Of a stretch of 64,000 bases of DNA, positions 1-9,280 are shown piece by piece. The notes under the pieces are model-generated. The model saw only the letters and a program-made list of their open reading frames with translations. It had not been told where the DNA came from and searched no databases. Source of the stretch: Pseudomonas kairouanensis (GTDB lineage: Bacteria > Pseudomonadota > Gammaproteobacteria > Pseudomonadales > Pseudomonadaceae); contig NZ_QUZU01000013.1 in assembly GCF_004682055.1 (NCBI RefSeq), positions 1-64,000 on the forward strand, given 5' to 3'. The stretch's first letter is position 1; each line of letters begins with the position of its first letter. The position numbers and the translations under genes were made by a program.

Positions 1-19
1 CTCAAGAGCCAAATCAAAA

Positions 20-49
20 GCCAGAGCCAGAGTCAGAGTCAGAGCCAGC
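20..49. repeat. Short degenerate hexamer repeat
   Basis: About five tandem copies of CAGAGC/CAGAGT lie just before a REP element. It is low-complexity intergenic sequence and no function is visible. Confidence 0.5.
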
Positions 50-56
50 CTATGGA

Positions 57-86
57 TATCGCGGGCAAGCCCGTTCCCGCATTTTA
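57..86 (-). repeat. REP element (single)
   Basis: A GCGGG...CCCGC palindrome with the core CGGGCAAGCCCG is followed by CATTTT. Read on the minus strand it matches the common fluorescens-group REP form seen elsewhere in this window. Confidence 0.7.
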
Positions 87-162
87 AGAACCGTCTTAAT
101 CCAATCCCGGCTTGTCATCGCTACGCTGGCCTTCCCCATCCGTACGCTGACAGGTAGTGCCC

Positions 163-639
163 ATGATCGACAAACAGCTGCGCATTCTTATCGTGGACGC
201 GTTGCATGCCCACGTCCTGCAGATTGAAAAGATGCTCAACCGCATGGGTTATTTCGCGATCGCCACCGCCGGCAGTGCCACCGAAGCGGCTAAGCTGAGC
301 CGTGCCGGGAGGGCACCGTTTGATGTGTTGCTGGCGGCTGATCATCTGGTGCGACGGCCTGAAACGGGGGGTTCCTGGTTTGAGGTCTACGGCATCGAAA
401 ACGCGTTTATCTACAGCCGCCCGGCGGACAGCCAGGACGTGCACTTTGTACGCCACGGCGAGCATTACTGGCGCTATGGCTTACCGGAATACCTGATGCT
501 GGAATGGTTTATGGCCCGTTCAAAGCGCAGGGTGCCCGAGGCATTTACAGGTGGCCCGGCGGCGCCTTGCTACTTTGCTTTACCGGTCGATCACTGTGGC
601 AGGGGGCTAGCCCCCGATAGCGGCGCGTCCGTTAATTAA
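163..639 (+). CDS. Degenerate receiver-domain protein
   Basis: The N-terminal ~65 residues look like a CheY-type receiver (beta-1 ILIVDA, then a hydrophobic strand at residues 53-58). The signature is damaged: the usual acidic pair after beta-1 is D12-A13, and at the expected phosphoacceptor position there is A59 with D60 one residue late. Phosphorylation is therefore doubtful. No output domain is recognisable after residue 70. ATG 163 is preferred, with GTG 157 in frame just upstream. The last ~15 residues and the stop codon lie inside a REP doublet, so the original C-terminus was probably replaced by repeat sequence. The gene stands alone and its function is unknown. Confidence 0.6.
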   Translation: MIDKQLRILIVDALHAHVLQIEKMLNRMGYFAIATAGSATEAAKLSRAGRAPFDVLLAADHLVRRPETGGSWFEVYGIENAFIYSRPADSQDVHFVRHGEHYWRYGLPEYLMLEWFMARSKRRVPEAFTGGPAAPCYFALPVDHCGRGLAPDSGASVN

Positions 640-690
640 TTTAGTGACTGACACACTGCCATCGGGAGCAAGCCCCCTCCCACATTTTGA
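594..690. repeat. REP doublet (REPIN-like)
   Basis: Two REP sequences face each other. GTGGCAGGGGGCTAGCCCCC is at about 597-616, and an inverted copy (GGGAGCAAGCCCCCTCCCAC) is at 664-683. They are separated by AT-richer sequence. The first copy overlaps the end of the upstream coding region. Confidence 0.75.
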
Positions 691-732
691 GCGGTGTTCA
701 TCCGATAAAGCTCAGTCGTTTGATAGGCCGTC

Positions 733-762
733 TTCGCGAGCAAGCCCGCTCCCGCAGTGGAA
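733..762 (-). repeat. REP element (single)
   Basis: TTCGCGAGCAAGCCCGCTCC is a standard REP core. It lies between the REP doublet and the end of the efflux channel gene. Confidence 0.7.
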
Positions 763-775
763 GGTGGCACAACGG

Positions 776-2140
776 TTATTGCCAGCCACCGCCCATGACT
801 TTGTACAAGGTCACGCGGTTGCTTTGTTCGGCCAGGCGCAAGGTAATCAAGTCCTGCTGGGCGCTGTACAGCGAACGTTGTGAATCCAGGGCTTCGAGAT
901 AGCTTTGGTAGCCCCCACGGTAAAGCGCATCCGACAGTTCAAAGCTCTTTTGGCTGGCATCGGTCAACGCCTGCTGCGCCGCCAACCGCTGGTCCAACGT
1001 GCTACGCACTGCCAACGCGTCCGCCACTTCCTTGAATGCGGTTTGCAGGGTCTGCTGATAGGTCTGCACCTGAATCTCCTTCTCCACCTTCGCCGCATCC
1101 AACGTGGCGCGGTTACTGCCGGCGTCGAAGATCGGCAGGCTGATGCTCGGCGCAAACGTCCACGCCCCACTGCCGGCCTTGAACAAACTGGAGAGCGCCG
1201 AACTGGCCGAGCCTGCATTCGCCGTCAAACTGATGCTGGGAAAGAACGCCGCACGGGCCGCGCCGATGTCGATATTGGCCGATTTGAGGCTGTGTTCTGC
1301 TGCCAATACATCCGGACGCCGCTGCAACAAACTCGAGGGCAATTCGGCCGGCACCTGCACCAGTGCGGCGGCCGATTGCAGGCGCGTGCCCGGCAGCAAG
1401 GCATCGGGAATGTCACTGCCCACCAACAGGCGCAAGGCGTTGCGGTCTTGCAGGATCTGGCTTTGATACTCCGCCACATCAACCCGCGCCGACTCCACGG
1501 TGGTTTTCGCCTGGGCCACGGCCAGGGCCGCCGAACCGCCCAGGGCATGGCTGCGCTGGGTCAGCTCATAGGTGGCTTGCTGGCTGGCCAGGGTGTCTTC
1601 GGCCAATTGCAGGTGCTCGTTGTCGGCGGCCAGGGTCAACCACGCAGTGCCCACTTCGGCCACCAGGCTGATCTGGGTGCTGCGCTTGGTTTCGGTGAGG
1701 GCCAGGTAGGCTTCCAGGGCTTCGTCTTGCAGGTTTTGCACCCGACCGAACACGTCCACTTCATAGCTGCTAAGCCCCAACTGGGCGCTGTAGTCGTGGG
1801 TGGTGCCGGTGCTGGCGGTGCGTGTGTGGGTACCGCTGACGCCTGCATCAATTGTCGGAAACGCCGCCGCACGCTGGATGCGGTATTGGGCCTGGGCCTT
1901 CTCGATATTCAGGCTGGCCAGGCGCAGGTCGCGGTTGTTAGCCAGGGCCAGGGTTTGCAGCTGCGCAAGGCGGCTGTCGGTGAAGAACTGCTTCCACTGG
2001 ATATCGGCCGCCACGTCGCCGCTTGCTGTGGCTTGCCATTCAGTCGGCACCGGGGCTTCGGGCTGCTGGTAGTCCGGTGCCAGGTTGATACAGCCACTCA
2101 GGGCCAATGCGGCCAGGATCGGCCAGGTAAACCTCATCAT
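776..2140 (-). CDS. RND efflux outer-membrane channel lipoprotein (OprM/NodT family)
   Basis: This is the third gene of the tripartite efflux operon, an outer-membrane duct that docks with the adaptor and pump. The N-terminus is a lipoprotein signal ending in the lipobox LSGC (C17 lipidated). The 454-residue length and the two related repeats (each with an [20 protein letters not shown] or equivalent segment) fit the outer membrane efflux protein family. The start ATG overlaps the pump stop codon (ATGA), so translation is coupled. It resembles the OprM/OpmE group. The exact orthologue cannot be fixed from sequence alone. Confidence 0.93.
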   Translation of the reverse strand: MMRFTWPILAALALSGCINLAPDYQQPEAPVPTEWQATASGDVAADIQWKQFFTDSRLAQLQTLALANNRDLRLASLNIEKAQAQYRIQRAAAFPTIDAGVSGTHTRTASTGTTHDYSAQLGLSSYEVDVFGRVQNLQDEALEAYLALTETKRSTQISLVAEVGTAWLTLAADNEHLQLAEDTLASQQATYELTQRSHALGGSAALAVAQAKTTVESARVDVAEYQSQILQDRNALRLLVGSDIPDALLPGTRLQSAAALVQVPAELPSSLLQRRPDVLAAEHSLKSANIDIGAARAAFFPSISLTANAGSASSALSSLFKAGSGAWTFAPSISLPIFDAGSNRATLDAAKVEKEIQVQTYQQTLQTAFKEVADALAVRSTLDQRLAAQQALTDASQKSFELSDALYRGGYQSYLEALDSQRSLYSAQQDLITLRLAEQSNRVTLYKVMGGGWQ

Positions 2141-5100
2141 GCGTCACCTTTCTGGACGGTTGGGGTGGCGGTGCTTACGCGGCCAAAACGGCGGCGGATC
2201 AGCACAAAGAACAGCGGAACAAAGAAGATCCCCAACACCGTTGCGCTGAACATGCCGCCCAGTACGCCGGTTCCAATGGCACGCCGGCCAGCGGAACCTG
2301 CGCCGCTGCTGATGGCCAGGGGCAGTACACCAAACATGAACGCCAGGGAGGTCATCAGGATCGGCCGCAGGCGTTGGCGCACAGCGGTGAGTGTGGCGTC
2401 CCGTAGGCTGGCGCCCTGCTCTTGCAGGTGCTTGGCGAACTCCACGATCAGGATCGCGTTTTTCGCCGCCAGCCCCACGGTGGTCAACAGCCCGACCTGG
2501 AAGTACACATCATTGCTCAGGCCGGTGAAGCGCGTGGCCAAGACCGCACCAACAACCCCCAGCGGCACCACCAGGATCACCGAGAACGGCACCGACCAAC
2601 TCTCGTACAACGCCGCCAGGCACAGGAACACGAACAGCACCGACACCCCGTACAACAACGGTGCTTGGGAGCCGGACAAACGCAGTTGGTAGGACTGCCC
2701 GGTCCACTCATAACCAATGCCCTGGGGCAGTTGCTTGGCGATGGCTTCTACCGCATCCATGGCATCGCCGGAACTCACGCCGGGGGCCGGGTCGCCCACC
2801 ACTTCCAGGGAGGCGCTGCCGTTGTAGCGTTCCAGCAACGGCGAGCCATAGCTCCACGAACTGCTGGCGAAGGACGAAAACGGCACCATCTCGTCATTGC
2901 TGTTGCGCACAAACCAATGGTCCAGGTCGGCCGCCTGCATGCGCGAATCGGCGGCGCCCTGCACGTACACCTTCTTCACCCGGCCCTGGTTGAGGAAGTC
3001 ATTCACATAACTGCCGCCCAAGGCCGTGGACAAGGTGGTGTTGATGTCGCTGGTGGTGAGGCTCAGGGCACCGGCCTTGCGGTCGTCGATAGTTACCTTC
3101 AGTTGCGGCGTATCGTCCAGGCCATTGCTGCGCACGCCCAGCAGGCGCGGGTCTTGTTTGGCCAGTTCGATAAATTGCTCGCGGGCCGCCACCAAGGCGT
3201 CATGGCCCAGGCCGCCGAGGTCCTTGAGTTGCAAGTCGAAGCCGGAGCTTTGCCCCAGGCCACGCACTGCCGGTGGCTGCATGACGAACACATCGGCATC
3301 GCCAACGCTTTTCAGCGCCAGGGTGGCACGCTGGGCAATCGACGCCGCGTCCTGGCCGCTGGCGGAACGCTCGCTCCAGTCCTTGAGACGGATAAACGCC
3401 CGTGCGGTGTTCTGGCTGTTACCGCCCATGCCCAAGCCGGTGATGCTGATCATCGCCTCGACTTCGGGCTGCTTGAGCATGTAGTCCTCGAACTGCGCCA
3501 TCACCGCCTGGGTGCGGCTGTCGGTGGTACCCACTGGCAGTTGGATTTGGGCCATGAGGATGCCCTGGTCTTCATCCGGCAAAAACGAGGTGGGCAGGCT
3601 GGCGTAACCGGCCGCCATGGCCAAGGCCACCAACGCGTACACCAACAGGCTGCGGCGACCGCGTTGCAATACCGCGCCGACCAGACCTTCGTAGCGCGCC
3701 GAGCACCGTTCAAAACTGCGGTTGAACCAGCCAAAGAAGCCGCGTTGGGTGCCGTGGGCGTCCGAAGGTTTGAGCAGCGTGGCGCACAACGCCGGTGTCA
3801 GGGTCATGGCCACCAGCACCGAGAGCACCATGGCCGAAACGATAGTCACGGAAAACTGCCGGTAGATGATCCCAGTGGAGCCGCCGAAAAACGCCATGGG
3901 GATAAACACTGCGCTGAGCACCAAGGCGATGCCGATCAGCGCGCTGGTGATTTCCGCCATGGATTTACGCGTGGCCTCAAGGGCTGGCAGGCCCTCCTCG
4001 CTCATCACCCGTTCGACGTTTTCCACCACCACGATGGCATCGTCCACCAGCAAGCCAATGGCAAGCACCATGGCGAACATGGTCAGGGTGTTGATCGAAT
4101 ACCCAAACAGCGCCAGCACCCCGAAGGTGCCCAGCAATACCACCGGCACGGTAATCGCCGGAATCAGCGTAGCCCGCAGGTTTTGCAGGAACAGGAACAT
4201 GATCAGCACTACCAGCACGATGGCCTCGCCCAAGGACTTGACCACTTCCTCGATGGACAGGCTTACGAACGGCGTGGTGTCGTAGGCGATTACGTTTTTG
4301 AGCTGCATTTCAGTGGGGTAGTACGGTTGCATTTCCTTGAGCTTGGCCTTGACTGCCTCGCCCACGTCCAGCGCGTTGGCGCCCGCCGCCAGTTGCACGC
4401 CCATGGCAGCGGCCGGTTTGCCGTTGAGGGCTGAGTTGACGTCGTAGCTCTCGCTGCCCAGCTCTACGGTCGCCACATCCCCCAACAGCACCACCGCGCC
4501 GTCGCTGGTGGACTTGACCACCACTTGGCGAAATTCCTCGGCGGTTTGCAGTTTGCTGCGAGCGGTGATGGTGGCGTTGAGTTGCTGGCCCTTGGCGGCC
4601 GGTAACGCGCCAAGCTGGCCGGCGGAGACTTCGGTGTTTTGCGCTTCCAGGGCGGTACTCACGTCCGAGGGCATCAGCGCGTACTTTTCCAGCAACCCTG
4701 GGTCGAGCCAGATGCGCATGGCATAGCCGGAGCCCAGGGTTTTGACTTCGCCTACGCCGTCAATACGGCTGATGGAGTCGAGCAAGGTACTGGAGATGTA
4801 GTCACCGATCTGGGTGCCGGTAACGCTGGGATTGTCCGAGGCCAACGCGGCGATCATCAAAAAATCCGAACCGCCCTTGGTCACCGTCAGGCCTTCGCTC
4901 TGCACCGATTGGGGCAGGCGTGATTCGGCCTGTTGCAGTTTGTTTTGCACCTGCATCTGCGCCACGTCCGGGTCGGTGCCGGCGCCAAAGGTCAGGTTGA
5001 TACTGGCGCTGCCCGCCGAGCTGCTGGAGGACGACATGTAGGTGAGGTTGTCCAGGCCGGTGAGCGCCTGCTCGATGACCTGGGTTACCGAGTCTTCCAC

Positions 5101-5268
5101 GGTCTTGGCCGACGCACCGGTGTAGGTGGCCGAGATGCGCACGGTAGGCGGTGCGATATCCGGGTACTGCTCAAGCGGCAATTGGCTGATGGACAACGCG
5201 CCGCCGAGCATGATCACGATGGCGATCACCCAGGCAAAAATCGGTCGATCAATAAAGAAACGCGCCAT
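2137..5268 (-). CDS. RND multidrug efflux permease (HAE1 family)
   Basis: This inner-membrane proton/drug antiporter is 1043 residues, the usual HAE1 length. It has an N-terminal membrane helix ([16 protein letters not shown]), two large periplasmic loops and two blocks of helices. The proton-relay pair D409-D410 sits in helix 4 ([14 protein letters not shown]), as in AcrB D407/D408. ATG 5268 is preferred over in-frame TTG 5274 because GGAGGG lies six bases upstream. The gene follows the adaptor directly and precedes the channel with a 4-base overlap. The adjacent BaeSR-like pair suggests envelope-stress or drug-responsive control (inference). It is related to MexB/MexQ-type pumps; the substrate is unknown. 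Confidence 0.95.
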   Translation of the reverse strand: MARFFIDRPIFAWVIAIVIMLGGALSISQLPLEQYPDIAPPTVRISATYTGASAKTVEDSVTQVIEQALTGLDNLTYMSSSSSSAGSASINLTFGAGTDPDVAQMQVQNKLQQAESRLPQSVQSEGLTVTKGGSDFLMIAALASDNPSVTGTQIGDYISSTLLDSISRIDGVGEVKTLGSGYAMRIWLDPGLLEKYALMPSDVSTALEAQNTEVSAGQLGALPAAKGQQLNATITARSKLQTAEEFRQVVVKSTSDGAVVLLGDVATVELGSESYDVNSALNGKPAAAMGVQLAAGANALDVGEAVKAKLKEMQPYYPTEMQLKNVIAYDTTPFVSLSIEEVVKSLGEAIVLVVLIMFLFLQNLRATLIPAITVPVVLLGTFGVLALFGYSINTLTMFAMVLAIGLLVDDAIVVVENVERVMSEEGLPALEATRKSMAEITSALIGIALVLSAVFIPMAFFGGSTGIIYRQFSVTIVSAMVLSVLVAMTLTPALCATLLKPSDAHGTQRGFFGWFNRSFERCSARYEGLVGAVLQRGRRSLLVYALVALAMAAGYASLPTSFLPDEDQGILMAQIQLPVGTTDSRTQAVMAQFEDYMLKQPEVEAMISITGLGMGGNSQNTARAFIRLKDWSERSASGQDAASIAQRATLALKSVGDADVFVMQPPAVRGLGQSSGFDLQLKDLGGLGHDALVAAREQFIELAKQDPRLLGVRSNGLDDTPQLKVTIDDRKAGALSLTTSDINTTLSTALGGSYVNDFLNQGRVKKVYVQGAADSRMQAADLDHWFVRNSNDEMVPFSSFASSSWSYGSPLLERYNGSASLEVVGDPAPGVSSGDAMDAVEAIAKQLPQGIGYEWTGQSYQLRLSGSQAPLLYGVSVLFVFLCLAALYESWSVPFSVILVVPLGVVGAVLATRFTGLSNDVYFQVGLLTTVGLAAKNAILIVEFAKHLQEQGASLRDATLTAVRQRLRPILMTSLAFMFGVLPLAISSGAGSAGRRAIGTGVLGGMFSATVLGIFFVPLFFVLIRRRFGRVSTATPTVQKGDA

Positions 5269-5270
5269 GT

Positions 5271-6440
5271 TCAACCCTCCTTCGCCAATGCACCGGCATC
5301 CACCGCCTGGGTTTGCACCACGGCGCCCACCCTAACTTTCTGCCCGCCTTCGACGATCACTTGTTCACCGGCCTGCAAACCGGCGGTGACCCACCATTGG
5401 TTGCCGATGGTGCGGTTGACGGTAATCACGCGTTGTTCAACCTTGCCATCGACCACCAGCAATACCGAGGTCACGCCGCTGGCGCTGCGGGTCACGGCTT
5501 TTTGCGGGACCAGGATGGCCTGGTCGTCGCGGGCCTGTTCCAGCTCGCCACGCACGTACATGCCCGGCAGCAACAGGTGATCAGGGTTGGCAAATACCGC
5601 ACGCAGGGTCACGGTGCCGGTGCTTTGGTTGACGCTGACGCCGCTGAATTTGAGGCGACCTTCCTGGTTGTAGGTGCTGCCGTCATCCAGCTTGAGGCTG
5701 ATGCGCGCTTCGCCGTCGCTGTTGGCCTGCAACACGCCGCTGGCCAGGTCGCGTTTGAGGCCGAGCAATTCGCTGGTGGATTGGGTCACGTCAACGTAGA
5801 TCGGGTCGAGCTGCTGCACGGTGGTCAGCGCGGTGTCCTGGTCGGCCACCACCAGGGCGCCGGGGGTGACGGTGGAGATTTCGATGCGCCCGGCCACTGG
5901 CGAGCTGATGCGGGTGTAGGCCAGGTTGATGCGAGCGGTCTCCACATCGGCCTGGGCCACTTGCACGTCGGCGGTGGCCGTCAGCAAGGTGGCCTGGGAA
6001 TCTTCGAAGGTCTGCTGGCTGATGGCGTCGATCTTTACCAGTTGCGCGTTACGCGTGGCGGTGGTCTGCGCCGATTTCAGCGTGGCGCGGGATTTACTCA
6101 ACGTCGCCTCGGCCTGGGCCAGTGCCGCTTTATAAGGGGCAGCGTCCAGTTGGTAGAGGGCCTGGCCGACCTTGACCTCGGCACCTTCTTCAAACAGGCG
6201 CTGCTGCACAATGCCGCCGACCTGGGGGCGGATCTCGGCGACCATAAAGGCCTGGGTGCGCCCCGCCAGTTCGGTGGTGAGCACCTGGCTTTTCGGTTGC
6301 ACGGTCAATACCGTCACCTTGGGTGTGGCGACCTCGGGGGCCGGATCGCCGGCCGAACAGCCGCCGAGCACGGCCAGGATGATCACGGAAAGCAAAACCG
6401 CGGCGGTTACCAGGTATTTGGCGAAGAATTTGGTCGACAT
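5271..6440 (-). CDS. RND periplasmic adaptor lipoprotein (membrane fusion protein)
   Basis: First gene of the efflux operon, linking the pump to the outer-membrane channel. The 389-residue protein begins with a lipoprotein signal (lipobox LGGC at residues 24-27), followed by the biotinyl-lipoyl half-motifs, an alpha-hairpin (around [14 protein letters not shown]) and beta-barrel segments typical of the HlyD/MexA family. The open frame extends 73 codons further upstream, but ATG 6440 is chosen because it gives the signal peptide at once. It is divergently transcribed from the sensor kinase across a 148-base gap that must contain both promoters. Confidence 0.94.
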   Translation of the reverse strand: MSTKFFAKYLVTAAVLLSVIILAVLGGCSAGDPAPEVATPKVTVLTVQPKSQVLTTELAGRTQAFMVAEIRPQVGGIVQQRLFEEGAEVKVGQALYQLDAAPYKAALAQAEATLSKSRATLKSAQTTATRNAQLVKIDAISQQTFEDSQATLLTATADVQVAQADVETARINLAYTRISSPVAGRIEISTVTPGALVVADQDTALTTVQQLDPIYVDVTQSTSELLGLKRDLASGVLQANSDGEARISLKLDDGSTYNQEGRLKFSGVSVNQSTGTVTLRAVFANPDHLLLPGMYVRGELEQARDDQAILVPQKAVTRSASGVTSVLLVVDGKVEQRVITVNRTIGNQWWVTAGLQAGEQVIVEGGQKVRVGAVVQTQAVDAGALAKEG

Positions 6441-6588
6441 ATCTGCCTCTGCAAGACGGGGTGGCGCAAGCCTTACCCTTATGCTGCGAGGCAAATGTGC
6501 AGGAAAATTGAAGATTGCCCGGCTGGGTTGAATCTTTCGCGCCTGGGGGCCTAAATGGGCGGGTCCACTTATTACGGCCTGTGTGTTC

Positions 6589-7974
6589 ATGAAGCTGAGT
6601 ATTTCCACCAAGTTGTTTGTTGCCGTGCTGGCCGGTGTGTTGCTGGTCATCCTCAGCATGGGGCTGGCTACCAGTTGGAGTTTTGGCCGGGGGTTCCTGG
6701 GCTATATCAACGAGCAGGCGCTGGAGCGCATGGCGCCGGTATTGCCGCGGCTGGCCAGCGTTTACGAGCGTGAAGGCAGTTGGGAGTATTTTCGCAACCA
6801 GCCCGACCGCTGGTTTGAAGTGATGCGCCCGGAGCCTGGCGAGCAACAGGCGGTGCGCGACTTGCGCACGCCACAGATTTCCGACCTGACCGGGGCACTG
6901 TTCCGTATCGCCCTGCTCGATAAGGACAAGCAACGTGTCACCGGCTACCCCGCCATCAGCGACGACGCCTTGGCCCTGCCGATTGAGGTCGCAGGTGAAA
7001 CTGTCGGCTGGTTGGCTGTGACGCCGTTCCAAAGCGTGACCGAGGCCGGTGGCGAGCGTTTCCAGCAGTACCAGTTGCGCACCAGCCTGGTGATGGGCGT
7101 GTTCTCCCTGCTGCTGGCGATGCTGATTGCGTGGTGGGTCGCCCGCACCTTGCTCGGACCGGTCAAGCGCGTGGCCGCAGCCACTCACCGGTTGGCCAGT
7201 GGCGACTACAGCAGCCGGGTGGCGGTGGCGTCCAACGACGAAGTGGGCCAATTGGCCCGCGACTTCAACCAGTTGGCCTACACGCTGGAACGCAACGAGA
7301 AAATGCGCCGCGAATTCATGGCCGACGTGTCCCATGAACTGCGTACACCGCTGTCGGTGCTGCGCGGTGAATTGGAGGCAATCGAGGATGGCGTGCGTAC
7401 CCTCGACCAGAACGCCATGAAGTCGCTGCAAGGCGAAGTCAGCATGCTCAGCCAGTTGGTGGATGATTTGTATGAATTGAGCCTGGCCGACATCGGCGCC
7501 CTCACCTACCGCAAAACCCCATGCGAGCTGACTGACTTGCTGGAAAACAGCGTGGCGATGTACCAGGAACGCTTCAGCGCACGGCAATTGCAGGTGCATC
7601 TGGATCTGCCCCCTCAGCCCGTGGCAGTGCTGGCAGATGCCAACCGCCTGCAACAACTGTTCTCCAACCTGCTGGAAAATGCCGTGCGTTACACCGATGT
7701 GGGCGGCACCTTGCGCATTAACGTTGGGCTGGAGCGGGACGCGGTGCGTATCGACTTTCTCGATTCCGGCCCCGGTGTCTCGGCCAGTCAGTTACCGAAA
7801 CTGTTCGAACGTTTCTACCGTGGCGAGTCCTCTCGCAATCGCGAGAGCGGCGGCGCGGGCCTGGGCCTGGCGATCTGTCGCAGCATCGCCCTCGCCCACG
7901 ACGGCAGCCTGCAAGCCGACCACTCACCCCTGGGTGGCCTGTGGCTGTCCCTGCGCCTGCCCCGGAGCCTGTAA
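6589..7974 (+). CDS. Sensor histidine kinase, BaeS-like
   Basis: Two-component sensor of 461 residues. TM1 is about residues 8-30, followed by a periplasmic domain to ~165 and TM2 around 170-190. A HAMP domain follows (ending near NDEVGQLARDF). The H-box is FMADVSHELRTPLS with phospho-acceptor H249. The N-box (LLENAVRYT), G1 (DSGPGVS), F-box (LFERFYR) and G2 (GAGLGLAI) are all intact. ATG 6589 is preferred over GTG 6583. The next gene, its cognate regulator, begins 3 bases after the stop. The divergent placement beside the RND operon is strong context for that pump as a target. Confidence 0.92.
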   Translation: MKLSISTKLFVAVLAGVLLVILSMGLATSWSFGRGFLGYINEQALERMAPVLPRLASVYEREGSWEYFRNQPDRWFEVMRPEPGEQQAVRDLRTPQISDLTGALFRIALLDKDKQRVTGYPAISDDALALPIEVAGETVGWLAVTPFQSVTEAGGERFQQYQLRTSLVMGVFSLLLAMLIAWWVARTLLGPVKRVAAATHRLASGDYSSRVAVASNDEVGQLARDFNQLAYTLERNEKMRREFMADVSHELRTPLSVLRGELEAIEDGVRTLDQNAMKSLQGEVSMLSQLVDDLYELSLADIGALTYRKTPCELTDLLENSVAMYQERFSARQLQVHLDLPPQPVAVLADANRLQQLFSNLLENAVRYTDVGGTLRINVGLERDAVRIDFLDSGPGVSASQLPKLFERFYRGESSRNRESGGAGLGLAICRSIALAHDGSLQADHSPLGGLWLSLRLPRSL

Positions 7975-7977
7975 GCC

Positions 7978-8652
7978 ATGCACGACGAACGTCCGATCCT
8001 GATCGTCGAAGACGAACCCAAGCTGGCCGCGCTGATGCAGGACTACCTGGTCGCCGCCGGTTACACCACCCTGTGCCTGGACAACGGCCTGCAAGTGGTG
8101 CCGGCGGTACGCGCCCACGACCCCAGGCTGATCCTGCTGGACCTGATGCTGCCCGGCCGCGATGGCATGCAACTGTGCCAGGACCTGCGGGGGTTCAGCG
8201 CGGTGCCGATCATCATGATCACCGCCCGCGTTGAAGAGGTGGACCGCCTGCTGGGCCTGGAACTGGGCGCGGACGACTACATCTGCAAACCCTTCAGCCC
8301 CCGTGAAGTGGTGGCCAGGGTCAAGGCGATCCTGCGTCGCAGCCCGCAACTGCTGAGTGCGACAGCGCCGCGCCTGGTCATCGACGAGGCGCAATACCTG
8401 GCCACCCTCGACGGCATCGCCCTGGACCTGACGCCCTTGGAACTGCGCCTGCTCAACACCTTCGCTCGCAGCCCTGGCCGGGTGTTTTCCCGTGATCAAT
8501 TGCTCAACCAAATCTACTCCGACCACCGCGTGGTTACCGACCGCACGGTGGACAGCCATATCCGCAACCTGCGGCGCAAGCTGGAGCAGGCATGCCCTGG
8601 GGAAACACCGATCGAGTCGTTGTATGGGGTGGGGTACCGGTTCCAGCTGTAA
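7978..8652 (+). CDS. OmpR-family response regulator, BaeR-like
   Basis: DNA-binding partner of the preceding kinase (224 residues). The receiver domain covers ~1-120, with the acidic pair in IVEDE and phospho-acceptor D55 in ILLDLMLPG, a switch threonine in MITA and lysine in CKPF. The C-terminal winged helix (~130-224) includes LTPLELRLL and the recognition segment [15 protein letters not shown]. The start is 3 bases after the kinase stop, so the two are one operon. It probably activates the divergent efflux operon (inference from position). Confidence 0.93.
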   Translation: MHDERPILIVEDEPKLAALMQDYLVAAGYTTLCLDNGLQVVPAVRAHDPRLILLDLMLPGRDGMQLCQDLRGFSAVPIIMITARVEEVDRLLGLELGADDYICKPFSPREVVARVKAILRRSPQLLSATAPRLVIDEAQYLATLDGIALDLTPLELRLLNTFARSPGRVFSRDQLLNQIYSDHRVVTDRTVDSHIRNLRRKLEQACPGETPIESLYGVGYRFQL

Positions 8653-8774
8653 ATACAAGAACCGCTCTAGCCCAAGCATTACAGATGACTTTACAGATGA
8701 AAGCCTTTAGGATTCGCGGCGCATAGCATCACTTCGCTATCACGCGTATCAGATCGTCAAAGGGAATTAATTGC

Positions 8775-9161
8775 TTGAATAAAGTCAGCGTTTTTGCAGC
8801 CGTCGCCCTCAGCGTGGCCCTGCTCAGTGGTTGCGCCGCAGCCAAGAAAGTCACCTCCAAACTCGACTACAGCACCGGCACCTATGTGAGCCAGCAGCAA
8901 GTCGATGCCTTCCAGAAAGGCAAGACCCGCCAGGCCGACGTAATTGCCGCCATCGGCAACCCGCCGCAGAAAGCCGAGATCATGGGTAAGGAAGTGTGGA
9001 CCTACACCTACACCCTGATTCCGGCAATGCCGTTCCAGCCGAACAAGTTTGAAAACACCGTAGTGGAATTCGACAAGAAAGGCGTGGTGGTCAATGCCTA
9101 CAAGTCCGGTGGTACGCCTGGGCAGAGCGGCAACCCGCTGATCAACGCCGCCGGCCTGTAA
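8775..9161 (+). CDS. BamE/SmpA-like outer-membrane lipoprotein
   Basis: Small lipoprotein of 128 residues. The signal peptide ends at lipobox LLSGC. It is followed by one SmpA/OmlA-type domain: a helix-rich segment with DAFQKGKTRQADVIAAIGNP (the G-x-T-x-x-x-V-x-x-x-x-G-x-P signature), then WTYTY and hydrophobic beta strands. The start is TTG 8775, with AGGGA about nine bases upstream; no better in-frame start exists. It is smaller than BamE of the BAM complex and does not sit at the fur/bamE locus, so it is a paralogue. Its role at the outer membrane is unknown. Confidence 0.82.
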   Translation: MNKVSVFAAVALSVALLSGCAAAKKVTSKLDYSTGTYVSQQQVDAFQKGKTRQADVIAAIGNPPQKAEIMGKEVWTYTYTLIPAMPFQPNKFENTVVEFDKKGVVVNAYKSGGTPGQSGNPLINAAGL

Positions 9162-9177
9162 GACCAGCGCTGTCCCC

Positions 9178-9270
9178 CTGTGGGAGCGGGCTTGCTCGCG
9201 AATGCGGTGCATCAGTCACTTAATGAGTCGACTGACCCACCGTATTCGCGAGCAAGCCCGCACATTTTGA
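9178..9270. repeat. REPIN (two inverted REPs)
   Basis: GTGGGAGCGGGCTTGCTCGC at 9180-9199 is mirrored by GCGAGCAAGCCCGC at 9248-9261, with about 45 bases between. It lies between the convergent lipoprotein and treS genes, where it may act as a two-way transcription barrier. Confidence 0.85.
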
Positions 9271-9280
9271 CCGCGCTCGG

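Noticed and set aside
905..2692. Long open frame opposite the efflux channel and pump genes
   Set aside because: It is antisense to two clear family members, its composition (Gln/Arg/Gly/His rich) is the typical high-GC shadow, and it shows no motif.
2422..4434. 670-codon open frame opposite the RND pump
   Set aside because: It is a shadow of the pump coding sequence, His/Gln-rich with no domain and no ribosome site.
6511..6536. AAGATT/AATCTT inverted repeat between adaptor and kinase genes
   Set aside because: The arms are only six bases with a 14-base spacer, too weak to propose as a BaeR site.
6190..7656. Open frame crossing the divergent promoter of the adaptor and kinase genes
   Set aside because: It is antisense to the sensor kinase and would remove the only promoter region; no motif.
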